From contig NZ_FNWF01000003.1 in assembly GCF_900106515.1 (NCBI RefSeq), positions 1,178,001 through 1,242,000 on the forward strand: a stretch of 64,000 nt of DNA. The letters run 5' to 3'. The notes beneath the pieces are model-generated. The model was not told where the DNA came from, ran no database searches, and saw nothing but the letters and a program-made list of their open reading frames with translations. This document shows positions 1 to 10,373 of the stretch, piece after piece. Every line of letters starts with the position of its first letter. The stretch's first letter is position 1. Position numbers and translations under genes: made by a program. Source of the DNA: Peptoniphilus lacydonensis (GTDB lineage Bacteria; Bacillota; Clostridia; Tissierellales; Peptoniphilaceae).

Positions 1-1605
1 ATTCTTTTATTTAGAACTTTAATTTTAAATATTATAGCTTCGGTTCTTGGAATATTTTTGTCTAGATTTTTTATAAAAGCTTATGTAAAGTTTTTCTTTT
101 ATTTTATTTTCAAGCCAGGATATGATAGTCTTTTAATGGTTAATCTAAGACCAGGATTACAATCTAGCGTAATAAGTTTATTAGCTATTTTTGTTATGGT
201 TATTATAGCAAGTTTAACAGCAAGCATAAATGTTATAAAGACAAGACCTATAGATCTATTTATTAAATCAAACGAGATAGCAACTCTTAGCAATAGAAAT
301 ATTATTCTAAGAGCTATTATCGGTTTAATATTATTTTTCATATTTCTATATTATACTTTAATTAAGCCGGTAGAAACAGGGACTATAATAGATATTCAAG
401 GAGTTGGAGCTTTAGCGATAGCTCTTGTTATAATTGTGGCCCCTATATTGATTCCGAAATTTTCTAGTTTAATAGCAAAAGTCTTGGTGTTAAAAAATTC
501 GGCATTAGCTTCTTATTGTAGAGGTCGAGTTTTAATGAATACACAAAAAAATCTTTCGCTTGCCACACCCATTCTTTTAGCAGTTATAATACCTTCGATT
601 TTTGCACTTTTTTCAGAGGTAAGTGTAGTAAGGATGAATAGAGAGTATAATGCTCAAAATAAGAAAATGGGAGAAGGGATATATGCCATTATAAATCCAA
701 CAAAAATAGATGCTTATGCTCAAGAAAAGCTATTAGAGATTAAGGGTACACAAGATTTAATAATTACAAACACTTTAAGCTATTATGATGCTGCAGAAGA
801 TGATCATTATGTAGGAGTTAATTACATTAATGATAAGAGTCTTATGGTTAATTTAGACCTCGAGGCAGGAAGTATAGATAATATATCTAAAAATAAGATT
901 GGTGCAAGTAATGATTATGAACTTGGAGATGAAATAAAAATTACATATTATAATGGAGAAGAGAAGACATATAATGTGGTAGCAGTTTTTAAATCTGTGC
1001 CTTACCTGTTATTGCCGAAAATATATATTGACTATAATTCAAATGAATTCTTGCAAGGACTTGAAAAGATTGATAACAAGTTATATATGAGTAACTCAAG
1101 CATTGGAAAGGCTGAATTAGAAAAGAAAGTTAAAAAAATTTTACCAAGTTCAAGAGTTTTGACAGGTTCAGAAGATGTAAACGAATACTTAAAGAATTTT
1201 TCTGATCATGAATTTACAACAATAAAATTTCTTTATTTCCCTTGTATGATTTTAGCGTTGGTAATTATTGCTCAAAATATAATATCTTTAATTTCTTTTA
1301 AAGAAGTTGATTTTATATAATTATTTAGAATGGGCTTTACTAGAGGGGAAATAATTCTAGAAAATTTAGTAGAAATTCTGGCTACTATTTTTTCCGCCAA
1401 TATTATGATAATTATGGTAATTTCTATAATGTTGGTTAAATTTACCAAGGAATTTAGTATAAATGAAATTACTATAGGAGCAAATCTTCCAATTAAAGTG
1501 TGTCTATATTTAAATATATTTTTTATTATAATATGTATTGTTATTACTGTAATAGTTTGTTTGTTGAAGACAGAGAAAACTAAAATGGTGGATAGGCAAA
1601 TTTAA
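1..1605 (+). pseudogene. FtsX-like ABC permease, cut by window edge and interrupted by a stop
   Basis: The reading frame is open from base 1, so the true start lies outside the window. The product is a multi-helix membrane protein with an extracytoplasmic domain around bases 620-1200, the arrangement of FtsX/MacB-type ABC permeases. The frame stops at TAA 1318-1320, just after a helix ending in the residues SFKEVDFI. The same frame then continues without another stop to 1605 (LFRMGFTRGEI and two more helices), which is the expected permease C-terminus with the usual R-x-G-x-x-R-x-x-I region. A single nonsense change therefore splits the gene. It could be a sequencing error. The partner ATPase would lie upstream, off the window. 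Confidence 0.75.
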
Positions 1606-1619
1606 AAGGCTTGAATATT

Positions 1620-1663
1620 ATGAAAATAAGAGAGTTTAATTGCACAAATTGAGGAAAGAAAGT
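1620..1663 (+). pseudogene. Stray 44-bp copy of the comF 5' end
   Basis: These 44 bases match the first 44 bases of the intact comF gene at 9771-9814 with only two mismatches. They encode MKIREFNC, then a Thr for Pro change, then TGA in place of the second zinc-finger Cys codon. Similarity stops abruptly at 1664. The fragment sits between the broken permease and the ABC exporter and cannot make protein. One of the two mismatches turns TGCGG into TGAGG, giving a GAGGAAAG tract that may act as a ribosome binding site for the TTG at 1672. Confidence 0.75.
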
Positions 1664-1671
1664 TTGTTTTT

Positions 1672-3198
1672 TTGGTAATTTTATATATACTATATCCAGC
1701 TATGGATATAGTGGCTGCATTGCAGCTAGCTACAAGTGTAGATAGGCTTATCGAGGGCAATGTGTTCTCCTTCATTAATTATTTAATAATAGCTACATTT
1801 TTTTGGACAATATCAGTTTTTTTCAGAAATTACGCTAACATAAAGGAACAAATATTTTTACAGTTACTTTCTAAAAAATTACGAACCCTAAGTGTAGGAA
1901 GAGTTTGTGATGACTTAAATAACAATGAAGGGATTGTTGACTTTTCTAAATACATAAATATGATGACTAATGACATTATATTAACAGAGAAGAGTCTTGG
2001 TTCGTTATTAAAATTTTTTTCTATATTAAGTACCATTATTTTTGTAACACTTGCGCTTATCAAATTCCACTATATTATATTTATAGTATCAACAATTTTA
2101 GGTATTGTGATGATTAAAATTCCTAAACTTTTTGAAGATAGAATAAAAAAAACTACTGATGAAGTTTCTTTTGCTAATGAATCATTGCAAAGAAATATAA
2201 CAATTTGGCTAAAAGGAAGCAAAGTGTTAAAGCATTTTAGAGCAGAAAATATGCTTTATAATATTAGTGAAAAGTATTCGGATTTGATTAAGAAAGCTAA
2301 AGTTGAACAGACGAAATGCATAACGAAGTCCAATTTTATTGTGAGTATTATGAATATATTTAGTCAGATTATTATATTAGTAATAACTGGTATTTTATCT
2401 TACAAAGGGAAAGTGTCTTTAGGATCAATTATTTCAGTTGTGAGTATATCTGGACAATTATTTAATTCATTGGATGAGTTTGGAGAGAGTTATGCTGAAG
2501 CGATATCATCTAATTTTTTGTTAAAGAAGTACAGTCTAATGGAAAAAGCGAATCCAAAGGATAAGATAATTTTAAGAGAATCTATAAAACTGAAAAATTT
2601 ATCTTATAATTATGGTAATGAACAAATTAAATTTCCAGATATTATATTTAATGCAGGTGGAAAGTATATAATCTCAGGGAAAAGTGGAGTAGGAAAAACA
2701 ACTTTACTAAATATAATTTTTGGTTCTTTAGAGAATTATAAAGGAGATATTTTTTGGGATGATATAGATTATAAAGATTTAAACTTGGATAAGGGCATTT
2801 CATATATATCTCAGGACCCTTATATGTTTTTAGGAACTATTAAAGATAATATTATTTTGGATAAAGAGTATGATAAAAACTTATTTAATGAAGTTATAAA
2901 AATAAGTATACTACATAGTGTTATAGAATCATTACCTCTTAGAGAAAATACAGAAGTAGATAGTGATAATATAAAGTTTTCAAAAGGGGAAATTCAAAGA
3001 ATAGCAATTGCAAGAGCGTTATATCATAAAGAAACGGTATTAATTATAGATGAAGGTTTATCTAATATAGATAAATATAATGCAAAATATATAGAAAAAT
3101 ATTTGTTTGAGAATCAAGGGTTAACAGTGCTTATGGTAACTCATAATTTAAGTAAAGAGACGGAAAAGATTGTATCAAAAATTATCAAATTAAAGTAG
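1672..3198 (+). CDS. ABC exporter (fused membrane and ATPase domains), N-terminally short
   Basis: The first ~300 residues are a transmembrane domain with about five or six hydrophobic helices. The last ~200 residues are an ATPase domain with Walker A SGKSGVGKTT, signature FSKGEIQRIAIARAL, Walker B VLIIDEGLSNID and an H-loop in MVTHN. The substrate is unknown. The TTG start at 1672 begins directly inside the first membrane helix, so the usual cytoplasmic lead-in is missing. In frame, the sequence is open only back to a TAA at 1627, and that stretch is the comF-like fragment. The 508 residues are somewhat short for the family. The gene may be 5'-truncated but still translated from TTG after GAGGAAAG (1651-1658), or it may be non-functional. 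Confidence 0.7.
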   Translation: MVILYILYPAMDIVAALQLATSVDRLIEGNVFSFINYLIIATFFWTISVFFRNYANIKEQIFLQLLSKKLRTLSVGRVCDDLNNNEGIVDFSKYINMMTNDIILTEKSLGSLLKFFSILSTIIFVTLALIKFHYIIFIVSTILGIVMIKIPKLFEDRIKKTTDEVSFANESLQRNITIWLKGSKVLKHFRAENMLYNISEKYSDLIKKAKVEQTKCITKSNFIVSIMNIFSQIIILVITGILSYKGKVSLGSIISVVSISGQLFNSLDEFGESYAEAISSNFLLKKYSLMEKANPKDKIILRESIKLKNLSYNYGNEQIKFPDIIFNAGGKYIISGKSGVGKTTLLNIIFGSLENYKGDIFWDDIDYKDLNLDKGISYISQDPYMFLGTIKDNIILDKEYDKNLFNEVIKISILHSVIESLPLRENTEVDSDNIKFSKGEIQRIAIARALYHKETVLIIDEGLSNIDKYNAKYIEKYLFENQGLTVLMVTHNLSKETEKIVSKIIKLK

Positions 3199-3665
3199 TT
3201 TAAAATGATTATTTTAAAACTACGGATGTATAAACTTGAAAAGTATATTATGAGTAATCATTGTACTGCAAGTATTATATACTAATTAGATTGTTAGATT
3301 AAGATTATAAAATACATTATTAGTTGTTGTTAGTATAATAAAAATAAGTAGATGTAATCGTCATAAAAGGTTAGGATATTAACCTATCTTATTAAATTTA
3401 GCGTAATGTTGATAATTTTTTTCACATAAAAATATCTGTTATAGATTTACTTCCCTAGAGATATTAAGAGCCTGTTATTGTTATCTTGCATCTTAATGGG
3501 TACTCATTTGTATTTTTGTTTTATTACATTGTACATTAGAAATGCTTTTTATGTGTATGGGTGGCTAATTATGTATACAATTTATAAAAAATCTTTATTA
3601 TCCATTCATTCTACACTTTACTTCATATTTGATGTATAATATGGAAAACTAAAAGGGAGGAAAAC
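3199..3665. other. Gene-free region before pyc, with a probable pyc promoter
   Basis: No credible coding region or RNA gene was found in these 467 bases. Right after the ABC gene, an AT-only inverted repeat (TAGTTTAAAAT / ATTTTAAAACTA, 3197-3223) could mark transcript ends. A small hairpin AGGTTA / TAACCT lies near 3367-3384. A -10 hexamer TATAAT is at 3635-3640, 25 bases before the pyc start, without a convincing -35. The pyc ribosome binding site GGGAGG is at 3655-3660. The region may be the remains of deleted genes, but nothing recognisable is left. Confidence 0.5.
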
Positions 3666-6600
3666 ATGAAAAAGTTTAAGAGAATTTTAGTAGCGAATCG
3701 TGGAGAAATTGCAATTAGAATATTTAGAGCAGCAAGAGAAATGGGGATTCGTTCAGTTGCAATTTATTCTGAAGAAGACAGACTTTCACTTTTTAGAACT
3801 AAGGCAGACGAGTCTTATTTAATTGGCAAAGGCAAATCTCCTCTTGATGCCTATCTTGATATTGATGAAATCATAAGTCTTGCTAAGAAAAAAGGTGTAG
3901 ATGCGATTCATCCTGGATATGGTTTTTTATCTGAAAATCCTGAATTTGCACGAAAATGCGAAGAAGAAGGGATTGCTTTTATTGGACCAAGATCAGAAGT
4001 TATGGAAAAACTTGGAGATAAAATAACGTCTAAAATCGTTGCAAAAGAAGCAGGTGTTGCAACAATTCCTGGAATTGAAAAGCCAATAAAGAGTGAAGAG
4101 GATGCTATTTTATTTGCAAAATCATGTGGATATCCAGTTATGATTAAGGCTGCTGCAGGCGGCGGTGGAAGAGGAATGAGAATTGCTGAAAGCGAAGATG
4201 AACTTTTAGAAAAGTTTCAGTCTGCAAAGAATGAAGCCAAAAAAGCCTTTGGCGATGATTCAATGTTCATAGAAAAATATCTTGACAAGCCAAAGCATAT
4301 TGAAGTGCAAATTTTAGGCGATGAATACGGAAATATTGTTCATCTTTATGAAAGAGATTGTTCTATTCAAAGAAGACATCAAAAAGTAATTGAATACACA
4401 CCTGCTTTTTCACTTCCAAAATCTCTTAGAGAAGAAATTTGTGAAGACGCACTAAAAATTGCAAAATCTATTGGATATTCAAATGCAGGTACTGTTGAAT
4501 TTTTAGTTGATTCAAAGGGCGATCACTTTTTCATAGAAGTTAATCCTCGTATTCAAGTTGAACACACTGTAACGGAAATGTGCACTGATATAGATATTGT
4601 TCAGTCACAAATTTTAATAGCAGAAGGCTATAAACTTTCAAGTGACAAAGTTGGAATAAAGAGCCAAGATGAAATAGTACACAGAGGCTTTTCTATCCAG
4701 TGTCGTGTGACGACTGAAGACCCTCTAAATAATTTTATGCCAGACACTGGACAAATTAATTTATACAGATCGTCTTCTGGGTTTGGAGTAAGACTTGATG
4801 GTGGAAATGGATTTACAGGTGCAGTTATTTCTCCATACTATGATTCACTTCTCGTTAAGGTTATTACAGAAGCGAGAACTTGGGAAGACACTATTAGAAA
4901 AGCAAAAAGATCTCTTTCCGAGTTAAAAATAGGTGGAGTTAAGACAAATATTGGATTTTTATTAAATGTTTTAAATACAGAAGAATTTAAAAAGGGAACT
5001 TGTGAAACTGGATTTATAGAAGAGCATCCGGAATTATTTGAGATAGAAAACTCTAGGGATAAAGAGCTTAGGATTATGAAGATGCTTGGAGAAAAAATTG
5101 TAAATGACAAAAAAGTTTTAAAGAAAAATTTTGATGTTCCACAAGTTCCAAAATTTGAGAAAAAAGAATTTGAAGGATACAAGCAAATTTTTGACAAGCT
5201 TGGTGCAGATGGTTTAAAGAATTATATTTTACAAGAAGAGAAACTTCTATTGACAGATACCACTATGCGTGATGCACATCAATCACTTATGGCTACGAGA
5301 ATGAGGACAGTGGATTTAGTTAAAATTGCAGAAGCTTTAAATTATAACATGGGAGAACTTTTTTCTGTTGAAATGTGGGGCGGAGCAACTTTTGATGTAG
5401 CTTACAGATTTTTACATGAAGACCCATGGGAAAGGCTTAAAATTTTGCGTGACAAAATGCCAAATATGCTTTTGCAAATGCTAATTCGTGGAAACAACAC
5501 TGTTGGTTATAAAAATTATCCTGATAATGTTGTAGTGAAATTTATAAAAGAATCTTCAAAAAATGGAATTGATTTATTTAGAATTTTTGATTCACTTAAC
5601 TGGCTTCCAGGCATGCAACTTTCCATTGATGAAGTTCTTAAAAATGGAAAAATAGCAGAAGCTACAATGTGTTATACTGGAGATATTTTAGATGAAAAGA
5701 AGGACAAGTATTCTATAAAATATTATGTGGACTTGGCAAAAGAACTTGAAAGGACAGGGGCACAAATTATTGGAATAAAAGATATGTCTGGACTTTTAAA
5801 ACCTTATGCAGCAAAAAAATTAATTAAGAATTTAAAAGAAGAAGTTGGTGTGCCAATTCACCTTCACACTCATGATACTACTGGAAATGGTGTTGCTACA
5901 ATTTTACAAGCGACAGAAGCTGGAGTTGATATTGTCGACACAGCGGTAAACTCTATGAGTGGACTTACTTCTCAACCTGCTCTTAACTCTGTTGTAGCTG
6001 CACTTAAAAACACTAATAGAGATACAAAAATTGACTTAGATAAAGCTGAAGAAATCTCAAAATATTGGGCAGCAGTAAGACCAGTTTATGAAAACTTTGA
6101 ATCTGATTTAAAATCTGGAACTACAGAAATTTATAAATATGAAATTCCTGGAGGACAGTATTCAAATTTAAAACCACAGGTTGAAAGTTTTGGCCTTGGA
6201 CACAAGTTTAAAGATGTAAAAGAAATGTACAAGAGTGTAAATGAAATGGTAGGGGATATTGTAAAAGTAACACCTTCATCAAAAATGGTGGGCGACTTTG
6301 CAATTTTCATGGTGCAAAATGACTTAACTCCAGAAAATATTTTAGAAAAAGGAAAGAATCTCGATTATCCAGATTCTGTGATGACTTATTTTAGAGGAAT
6401 GATGGGACAACCTTATGGAGGATTTCCTAAGGATCTCCAAGAAATGATTTTAAAAGGAGAAAAGGAAGTTACAGTTCGCCCAGGCGAACTTTTGGAGGAC
6501 GAGGATTTTGACAAAATAAAAATACATTTGGAAGAAAAGGGGATTGAACCAAGCGAAGAAGATTTGATTTCATCTGCACTTTACCCAAAAGTATTTGATG

Positions 6601-7091
6601 ATTATATTGATTATATAAAGGAAAATGGTGAAGTTTCTAGAGTTGGATCTGATGTATTTTTCCATGGACTTATGGAAGGGGAAACGGCAGAGATTTCTAT
6701 TGAAGAGGGAAAAACTTTAATAGTTACTTTAATTGAAATAGGAAAACTTTTAGATGATGGAACTAGAAATTTAACTTTTGAAATAAATGGATCAAGAAGA
6801 ACTGTAAACATAAAAGATAAAACTGTAAAAGATTTCGAAAATGATAAAGATGAAAAGATTTATGCAGATCCAAAAAATGAAAAAGAAATTGGGTCATCTA
6901 TTCCGGGGAAAATTGTAAAAGTTTTAGTTTCTGAAGGCGACAGTGTTAAAAAAGGGGATAAATTATTTATAGCGGAAGCTATGAAAATGGAAACAAATAT
7001 TGTTGCTAATGTAGATGGGAAGATTAACAATGTTTTTGTTCGAGAAGGTGACATGGTTGAAAGTGGAGAGCTACTAGCAAGTGTTGAATAA
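3666..7091 (+). CDS. pyc: Pyruvate carboxylase
   Basis: This enzyme makes oxaloacetate from pyruvate, bicarbonate and ATP, replenishing four-carbon acids. At 1141 residues it is a full-length single-chain form. The biotin carboxylase domain comes first, with the glycine-rich ATP loop AAAGGGGRGMR near residue 162 and EVNPRIQVEHTVTE. The carboxyltransferase domain begins near residue 530 (LLTDTTMRDAHQS). A C-terminal biotinyl domain carries EAMKMET with the biotin lysine near residue 1107. The ATG follows a strong GGGAGG. The gene seems to be transcribed alone from the TATAAT at 3635-3640. In a glutamate fermenter it can also supply carbon for aspartate-family synthesis. Confidence 0.97.
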   Translation: MKKFKRILVANRGEIAIRIFRAAREMGIRSVAIYSEEDRLSLFRTKADESYLIGKGKSPLDAYLDIDEIISLAKKKGVDAIHPGYGFLSENPEFARKCEEEGIAFIGPRSEVMEKLGDKITSKIVAKEAGVATIPGIEKPIKSEEDAILFAKSCGYPVMIKAAAGGGGRGMRIAESEDELLEKFQSAKNEAKKAFGDDSMFIEKYLDKPKHIEVQILGDEYGNIVHLYERDCSIQRRHQKVIEYTPAFSLPKSLREEICEDALKIAKSIGYSNAGTVEFLVDSKGDHFFIEVNPRIQVEHTVTEMCTDIDIVQSQILIAEGYKLSSDKVGIKSQDEIVHRGFSIQCRVTTEDPLNNFMPDTGQINLYRSSSGFGVRLDGGNGFTGAVISPYYDSLLVKVITEARTWEDTIRKAKRSLSELKIGGVKTNIGFLLNVLNTEEFKKGTCETGFIEEHPELFEIENSRDKELRIMKMLGEKIVNDKKVLKKNFDVPQVPKFEKKEFEGYKQIFDKLGADGLKNYILQEEKLLLTDTTMRDAHQSLMATRMRTVDLVKIAEALNYNMGELFSVEMWGGATFDVAYRFLHEDPWERLKILRDKMPNMLLQMLIRGNNTVGYKNYPDNVVVKFIKESSKNGIDLFRIFDSLNWLPGMQLSIDEVLKNGKIAEATMCYTGDILDEKKDKYSIKYYVDLAKELERTGAQIIGIKDMSGLLKPYAAKKLIKNLKEEVGVPIHLHTHDTTGNGVATILQATEAGVDIVDTAVNSMSGLTSQPALNSVVAALKNTNRDTKIDLDKAEEISKYWAAVRPVYENFESDLKSGTTEIYKYEIPGGQYSNLKPQVESFGLGHKFKDVKEMYKSVNEMVGDIVKVTPSSKMVGDFAIFMVQNDLTPENILEKGKNLDYPDSVMTYFRGMMGQPYGGFPKDLQEMILKGEKEVTVRPGELLEDEDFDKIKIHLEEKGIEPSEEDLISSALYPKVFDDYIDYIKENGEVSRVGSDVFFHGLMEGETAEISIEEGKTLIVTLIEIGKLLDDGTRNLTFEINGSRRTVNIKDKTVKDFENDKDEKIYADPKNEKEIGSSIPGKIVKVLVSEGDSVKKGDKLFIAEAMKMETNIVANVDGKINNVFVREGDMVESGELLASVE

Positions 7092-7162
7092 AAAGATTTA
7101 TTCTGGGTAGAAATTTATTAAATAATAGTTTAAATATTTTATCGATACAAAGGAAGTGCGAA

Positions 7163-7456
7163 ATGAAAAAGCTTTATAGGTCTAGGGAGGACAGAATATT
7201 TGCAGGAGTTTGTGGAGGTATTGCAGAGTATTTTGGAATAGATTCAACTATTGTAAGAGTTCTTGCATTTTTGTTAATTGTCCCAGGTGGACTTAGTATT
7301 TGGGCGTATATTATTCTTGCTATTATAATACCTAAGGAACCTTCTGGGAAAGATTCTATAAAAGATGATTATGGCGAAGAATTTTATTCTCCCAAAGGAG
7401 ATTACAGAAAAGAATATGAAAGACAAAAGAGAAAGTCTGATGATGACTTTTATTAA
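7163..7456 (+). CDS. PspC-domain membrane protein
   Basis: This 97-residue protein opens with KKLYRSREDRIFAGVCGGIAEYF, the hallmark of the PspC domain, followed by one hydrophobic segment (residues ~33-55, ending IIIP) and a charged hydrophilic tail. PspC proteins sit in the cytoplasmic membrane, and some take part in envelope-stress responses. No other phage-shock gene is adjacent, so a specific role cannot be assigned. A clear terminator follows directly. Confidence 0.85.
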   Translation: MKKLYRSREDRIFAGVCGGIAEYFGIDSTIVRVLAFLLIVPGGLSIWAYIILAIIIPKEPSGKDSIKDDYGEEFYSPKGDYRKEYERQKRKSDDDFY

Positions 7457-7465
7457 AATTTTTAG

Positions 7466-7490
7466 AAAGAGGCGTTGGCCTCTTTTTTTT
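7466..7490 (+). terminator. Rho-independent terminator after the PspC gene
   Basis: A perfect 8-bp stem AAAGAGGC / GCCTCTTT (7466-7473 and 7478-7485) with loop GTTG is followed by a run of T to 7490. Confidence 0.9.
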
Positions 7491-7606
7491 AGCTTTTAAT
7501 GCATAAAAAATTTTTAAGTTTTTAAAACTTATTTTGAAAAAAGCGTCAAAATTATTTTCTGTATTTAATTGTGAATTATTGATACAATATTGAAGAGGTG
7601 TTTTAG

Positions 7607-9790
7607 TTGATTACTCTTGAAGGAATTGTGGAAAGAATAATTTTTAGAAATGAAGAAAATGGCTATACTGTTGCGAAAATAAATTCAGAAGATGGAGATT
7701 TTGTAATTGTTGGCAGTGCGGCGATTTTTAAAAATAATTTTCATTATAAATTTATTGGAGATTTTACATATCACAACAAATATGGTGAACAATTTGCTTT
7801 TACAAGTTTAGAAGAAATATCTCCAGAGGGCGATGCTGCAATAATAAATTATCTTTCAAGTTCAATGATACCTCATATTGGCGAGAAAATGGCTAAGAGG
7901 ATTGTAGATAAATTTAAGGACGAAACCCTAGAAGTTATAGAAAAGAATCCTGAAAAGCTCCTTTCTGTTGAAGGTATTGGCAAGAAAAAGTATAGAGATA
8001 TAAAAGAAGCTTTGGATAAGCAATATGCTATGCGAAAAATATTTTTACATTTTTCACAATATAATCTTTCTACTTCTGCAATTTTAAAAATATATAAGGA
8101 ATATGGAGATAACTCCATAGATGTAGTGATGAAAAATCCCTATGATTTAATAGGAAAAGTGAAGGGACTTGGTTTTAAAAAAGTAGATGAAATTGCGCAA
8201 ACTATTGGCATAGATAAGAATTCTTATTCTAGAAAAATTGCTGGACTAAAGTACACACTTTTACTTGCAAATCGAGATGGACATACTTATTTACCCTTGG
8301 ATAAACTTATAGAGGTTTCTGAGAAAATTTTAAATTTAGAATTTGAAAATGCCGATGAGATTGCAAGGGCTTTAACTCTTGAAAAAAATTTTTTTGTTGA
8401 AAAAGATGGAGAGAATTATAACTGTTATATTGCGAGGTATCTTGCTGCTGAAAATTATGTTGCTGGAAAATTAAATGATTTAAATATTTCCTTTGATGAA
8501 GATATAGAAATTGATGAAAAAATTTCTGATACTGAAAAGTTTAGAGGTATAGAACTTTCTTCTTCTCAAAAAAGAGCCGTAAAAGAATCCATAAATAGCG
8601 GTGTTTTTGTTATAACTGGGGGTCCAGGAACAGGAAAGACAACGACACTTAAAGTTTTAATAGATATTTTTGAGTCCATGGATAAAGTTATAAAACTTGC
8701 TGCGCCAACAGGAAGAGCAGCAAAGAGAATGAAAGAGCAGACTGATCGTGATGCTTTTACGATTCACAAACTTTTGGAGATTGGGTTTGCTGGCGACATG
8801 GATTTTTCAGATATTGAAGAGCTTGATTGTGATGTTTTAATTGTAGATGAGGTTAGTATGGTGGACATACTTTTAATGGAAACACTTTTAAAGTCTATTG
8901 AAAGCCCAACAAGACTTATTTTAGTTGGCGATAAAGACCAACTTCCGTCTGTGGGAGCGGGAAACGTTCTTTCGGATATTTTAAAGTCAAAGGCAATTAA
9001 ATCTGTAAATTTAGAAGAAATTTTTAGGCAGTCTGAGAAATCTATGATAGTAAAAAATGCCCATCTTATAAACAATGGCAAGATGCCTGTTTTAAATGTT
9101 GGAGATTTTTTTATGATTTCTGAAAGAGGGGAGATAAAGGGACTTGAGATTATAAAAGACCTTGTTAAGAGCAGACTTCCAAATTATTTTAATGTAAGTG
9201 AATCTGATGTGCAGGTTTTAACTCCAACTAAAAAGGGAAATCATGGTACAATTAATTTGAATAAAGTTTTACAAGAACATTTGAATAAAAGTGAAGAACA
9301 CTTAGAATTCGCAGGCAAAAAATTCAAATTGGGCGACAGAGTTCTTCAGACTAAAAATAATTATGAGCTTGAGTCAAAAGTTGAAAATGGATTTTATGAA
9401 GATGTAGAGAAAGGTGTTTTCAATGGAGATTTAGGTTATATTTCAAAAATTGACAGAGAAAATAAAAAAGTTACAGTTATTTTTGATGACGTGAGGAGTG
9501 TAGAATATAATTCTGAAAATTTAGATGAACTCACTCTTGCCTATGCTATGACTATTCATAAATCTCAGGGCAGTGAATTTCCAGTAGTTGTAATACCATT
9601 ATTTCGTGCAGCGCCAATGCTTCAAACGAGAAATTTAATATACACTGCAATTACGAGGGCAACAAAGGCAGTGGTTTTAGTTGGAAAAAGTGAATATTTG
9701 GTAAAAATGATTGAAAATAATAAAACTGTACACAGATATTCAAATTTGTCAAAGAAATTGAGGTTGGCAAATGAAAATAAGAGAGTTTAA
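7607..9790 (+). CDS. recD2: RecD2-type ATP-dependent DNA helicase
   Basis: RecD2 is a 5'-3' superfamily 1B helicase found in bacteria that carry it apart from RecBC; it helps genome maintenance. The 727 residues have the N-terminal OB-like region, helix-hairpin-helix repeats (ISVEGIGKKKY, VKGLGFKKVDEI), Walker A GGPGTGKTTT near residue 338, motif II DEVSM, the GDKDQLPSVGAGNVL segment and C-terminal TIHKSQGSEFPVV. The start is TTG at 7607, preceded by GAAGAGGTG (7592-7600). The end overlaps the next gene by 20 bases, so translation is probably coupled. Confidence 0.95.
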   Translation: MITLEGIVERIIFRNEENGYTVAKINSEDGDFVIVGSAAIFKNNFHYKFIGDFTYHNKYGEQFAFTSLEEISPEGDAAIINYLSSSMIPHIGEKMAKRIVDKFKDETLEVIEKNPEKLLSVEGIGKKKYRDIKEALDKQYAMRKIFLHFSQYNLSTSAILKIYKEYGDNSIDVVMKNPYDLIGKVKGLGFKKVDEIAQTIGIDKNSYSRKIAGLKYTLLLANRDGHTYLPLDKLIEVSEKILNLEFENADEIARALTLEKNFFVEKDGENYNCYIARYLAAENYVAGKLNDLNISFDEDIEIDEKISDTEKFRGIELSSSQKRAVKESINSGVFVITGGPGTGKTTTLKVLIDIFESMDKVIKLAAPTGRAAKRMKEQTDRDAFTIHKLLEIGFAGDMDFSDIEELDCDVLIVDEVSMVDILLMETLLKSIESPTRLILVGDKDQLPSVGAGNVLSDILKSKAIKSVNLEEIFRQSEKSMIVKNAHLINNGKMPVLNVGDFFMISERGEIKGLEIIKDLVKSRLPNYFNVSESDVQVLTPTKKGNHGTINLNKVLQEHLNKSEEHLEFAGKKFKLGDRVLQTKNNYELESKVENGFYEDVEKGVFNGDLGYISKIDRENKKVTVIFDDVRSVEYNSENLDELTLAYAMTIHKSQGSEFPVVVIPLFRAAPMLQTRNLIYTAITRATKAVVLVGKSEYLVKMIENNKTVHRYSNLSKKLRLANENKRV

Positions 9791-10373
9791 TTGCCCAAAT
9801 TGCGGAAAGAAAGTAAATACTTATGGACTGTGCAAAGACTGCGATGAATTAATTGATAGAAATCCAAGATATTATTATGATATAGAAGGGCTAGATGAAT
9901 TAATAGTTGCCTCGACTTATTCTGGGCTAATGAAAAAACTTATAATTCAGTTTAAGTTTTATGAAAAATTATCTTATAAAGACATAATATCAGAAATTAT
10001 GACTGAAAAACTTTTGGAAAAAAATTTGTCCAAAGAAGTTTTAACTTACGTACCCATGTATAAAATAAGAGAATCACAAAGAGGGTTTAATCAGTCTAAA
10101 ATGTTGGCAGAAAAAATTGCAAAAAATACGGATATGAAATGTGAAGATATATTTATAAAAACCAGGGATACTAAATTTCAAGTTGGACTTACTAAAAAGG
10201 ATAGAGAAAAGAATTTAAAAAATTCCTTTGGAGTACTTAATAAAGTAGACGAAATTATTATTGTAGATGATGTCATAACTACAGGATCAACTTTAAGGGA
10301 ACTGACAAAAATTGCAAAGGTAAATGGAATAAAAAAAGTGACTGCACTTGTTGCAGCCACAGAAGTTGCTTAG
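9771..10373 (+). CDS. comF: ComF-family phosphoribosyltransferase-like protein
   Basis: ComF proteins belong to the type I phosphoribosyltransferase fold and are linked to DNA uptake and recombination; their biochemical role is not settled. The 200 residues begin with a four-cysteine zinc finger (CPNCGKKVN...LCKDCDE). They end with the phosphate-binding loop IIIVDDVITTGST near residue 165. The ATG lies inside the last codons of recD2, a common helicase-comF linkage. The convergent yihY-like gene overlaps its stop by four bases. A 44-bp copy of its 5' end is found at 1620-1663. Confidence 0.9.
   Translation: MKIREFNCPNCGKKVNTYGLCKDCDELIDRNPRYYYDIEGLDELIVASTYSGLMKKLIIQFKFYEKLSYKDIISEIMTEKLLEKNLSKEVLTYVPMYKIRESQRGFNQSKMLAEKIAKNTDMKCEDIFIKTRDTKFQVGLTKKDREKNLKNSFGVLNKVDEIIIVDDVITTGSTLRELTKIAKVNGIKKVTALVAATEVA

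Noticed and set aside
4838-5197. Long antisense frames within pyc, recD2, gcd and other genes
   Set aside because: They mirror the codon pattern of conserved genes on the other strand and have no SD or recognisable domain.
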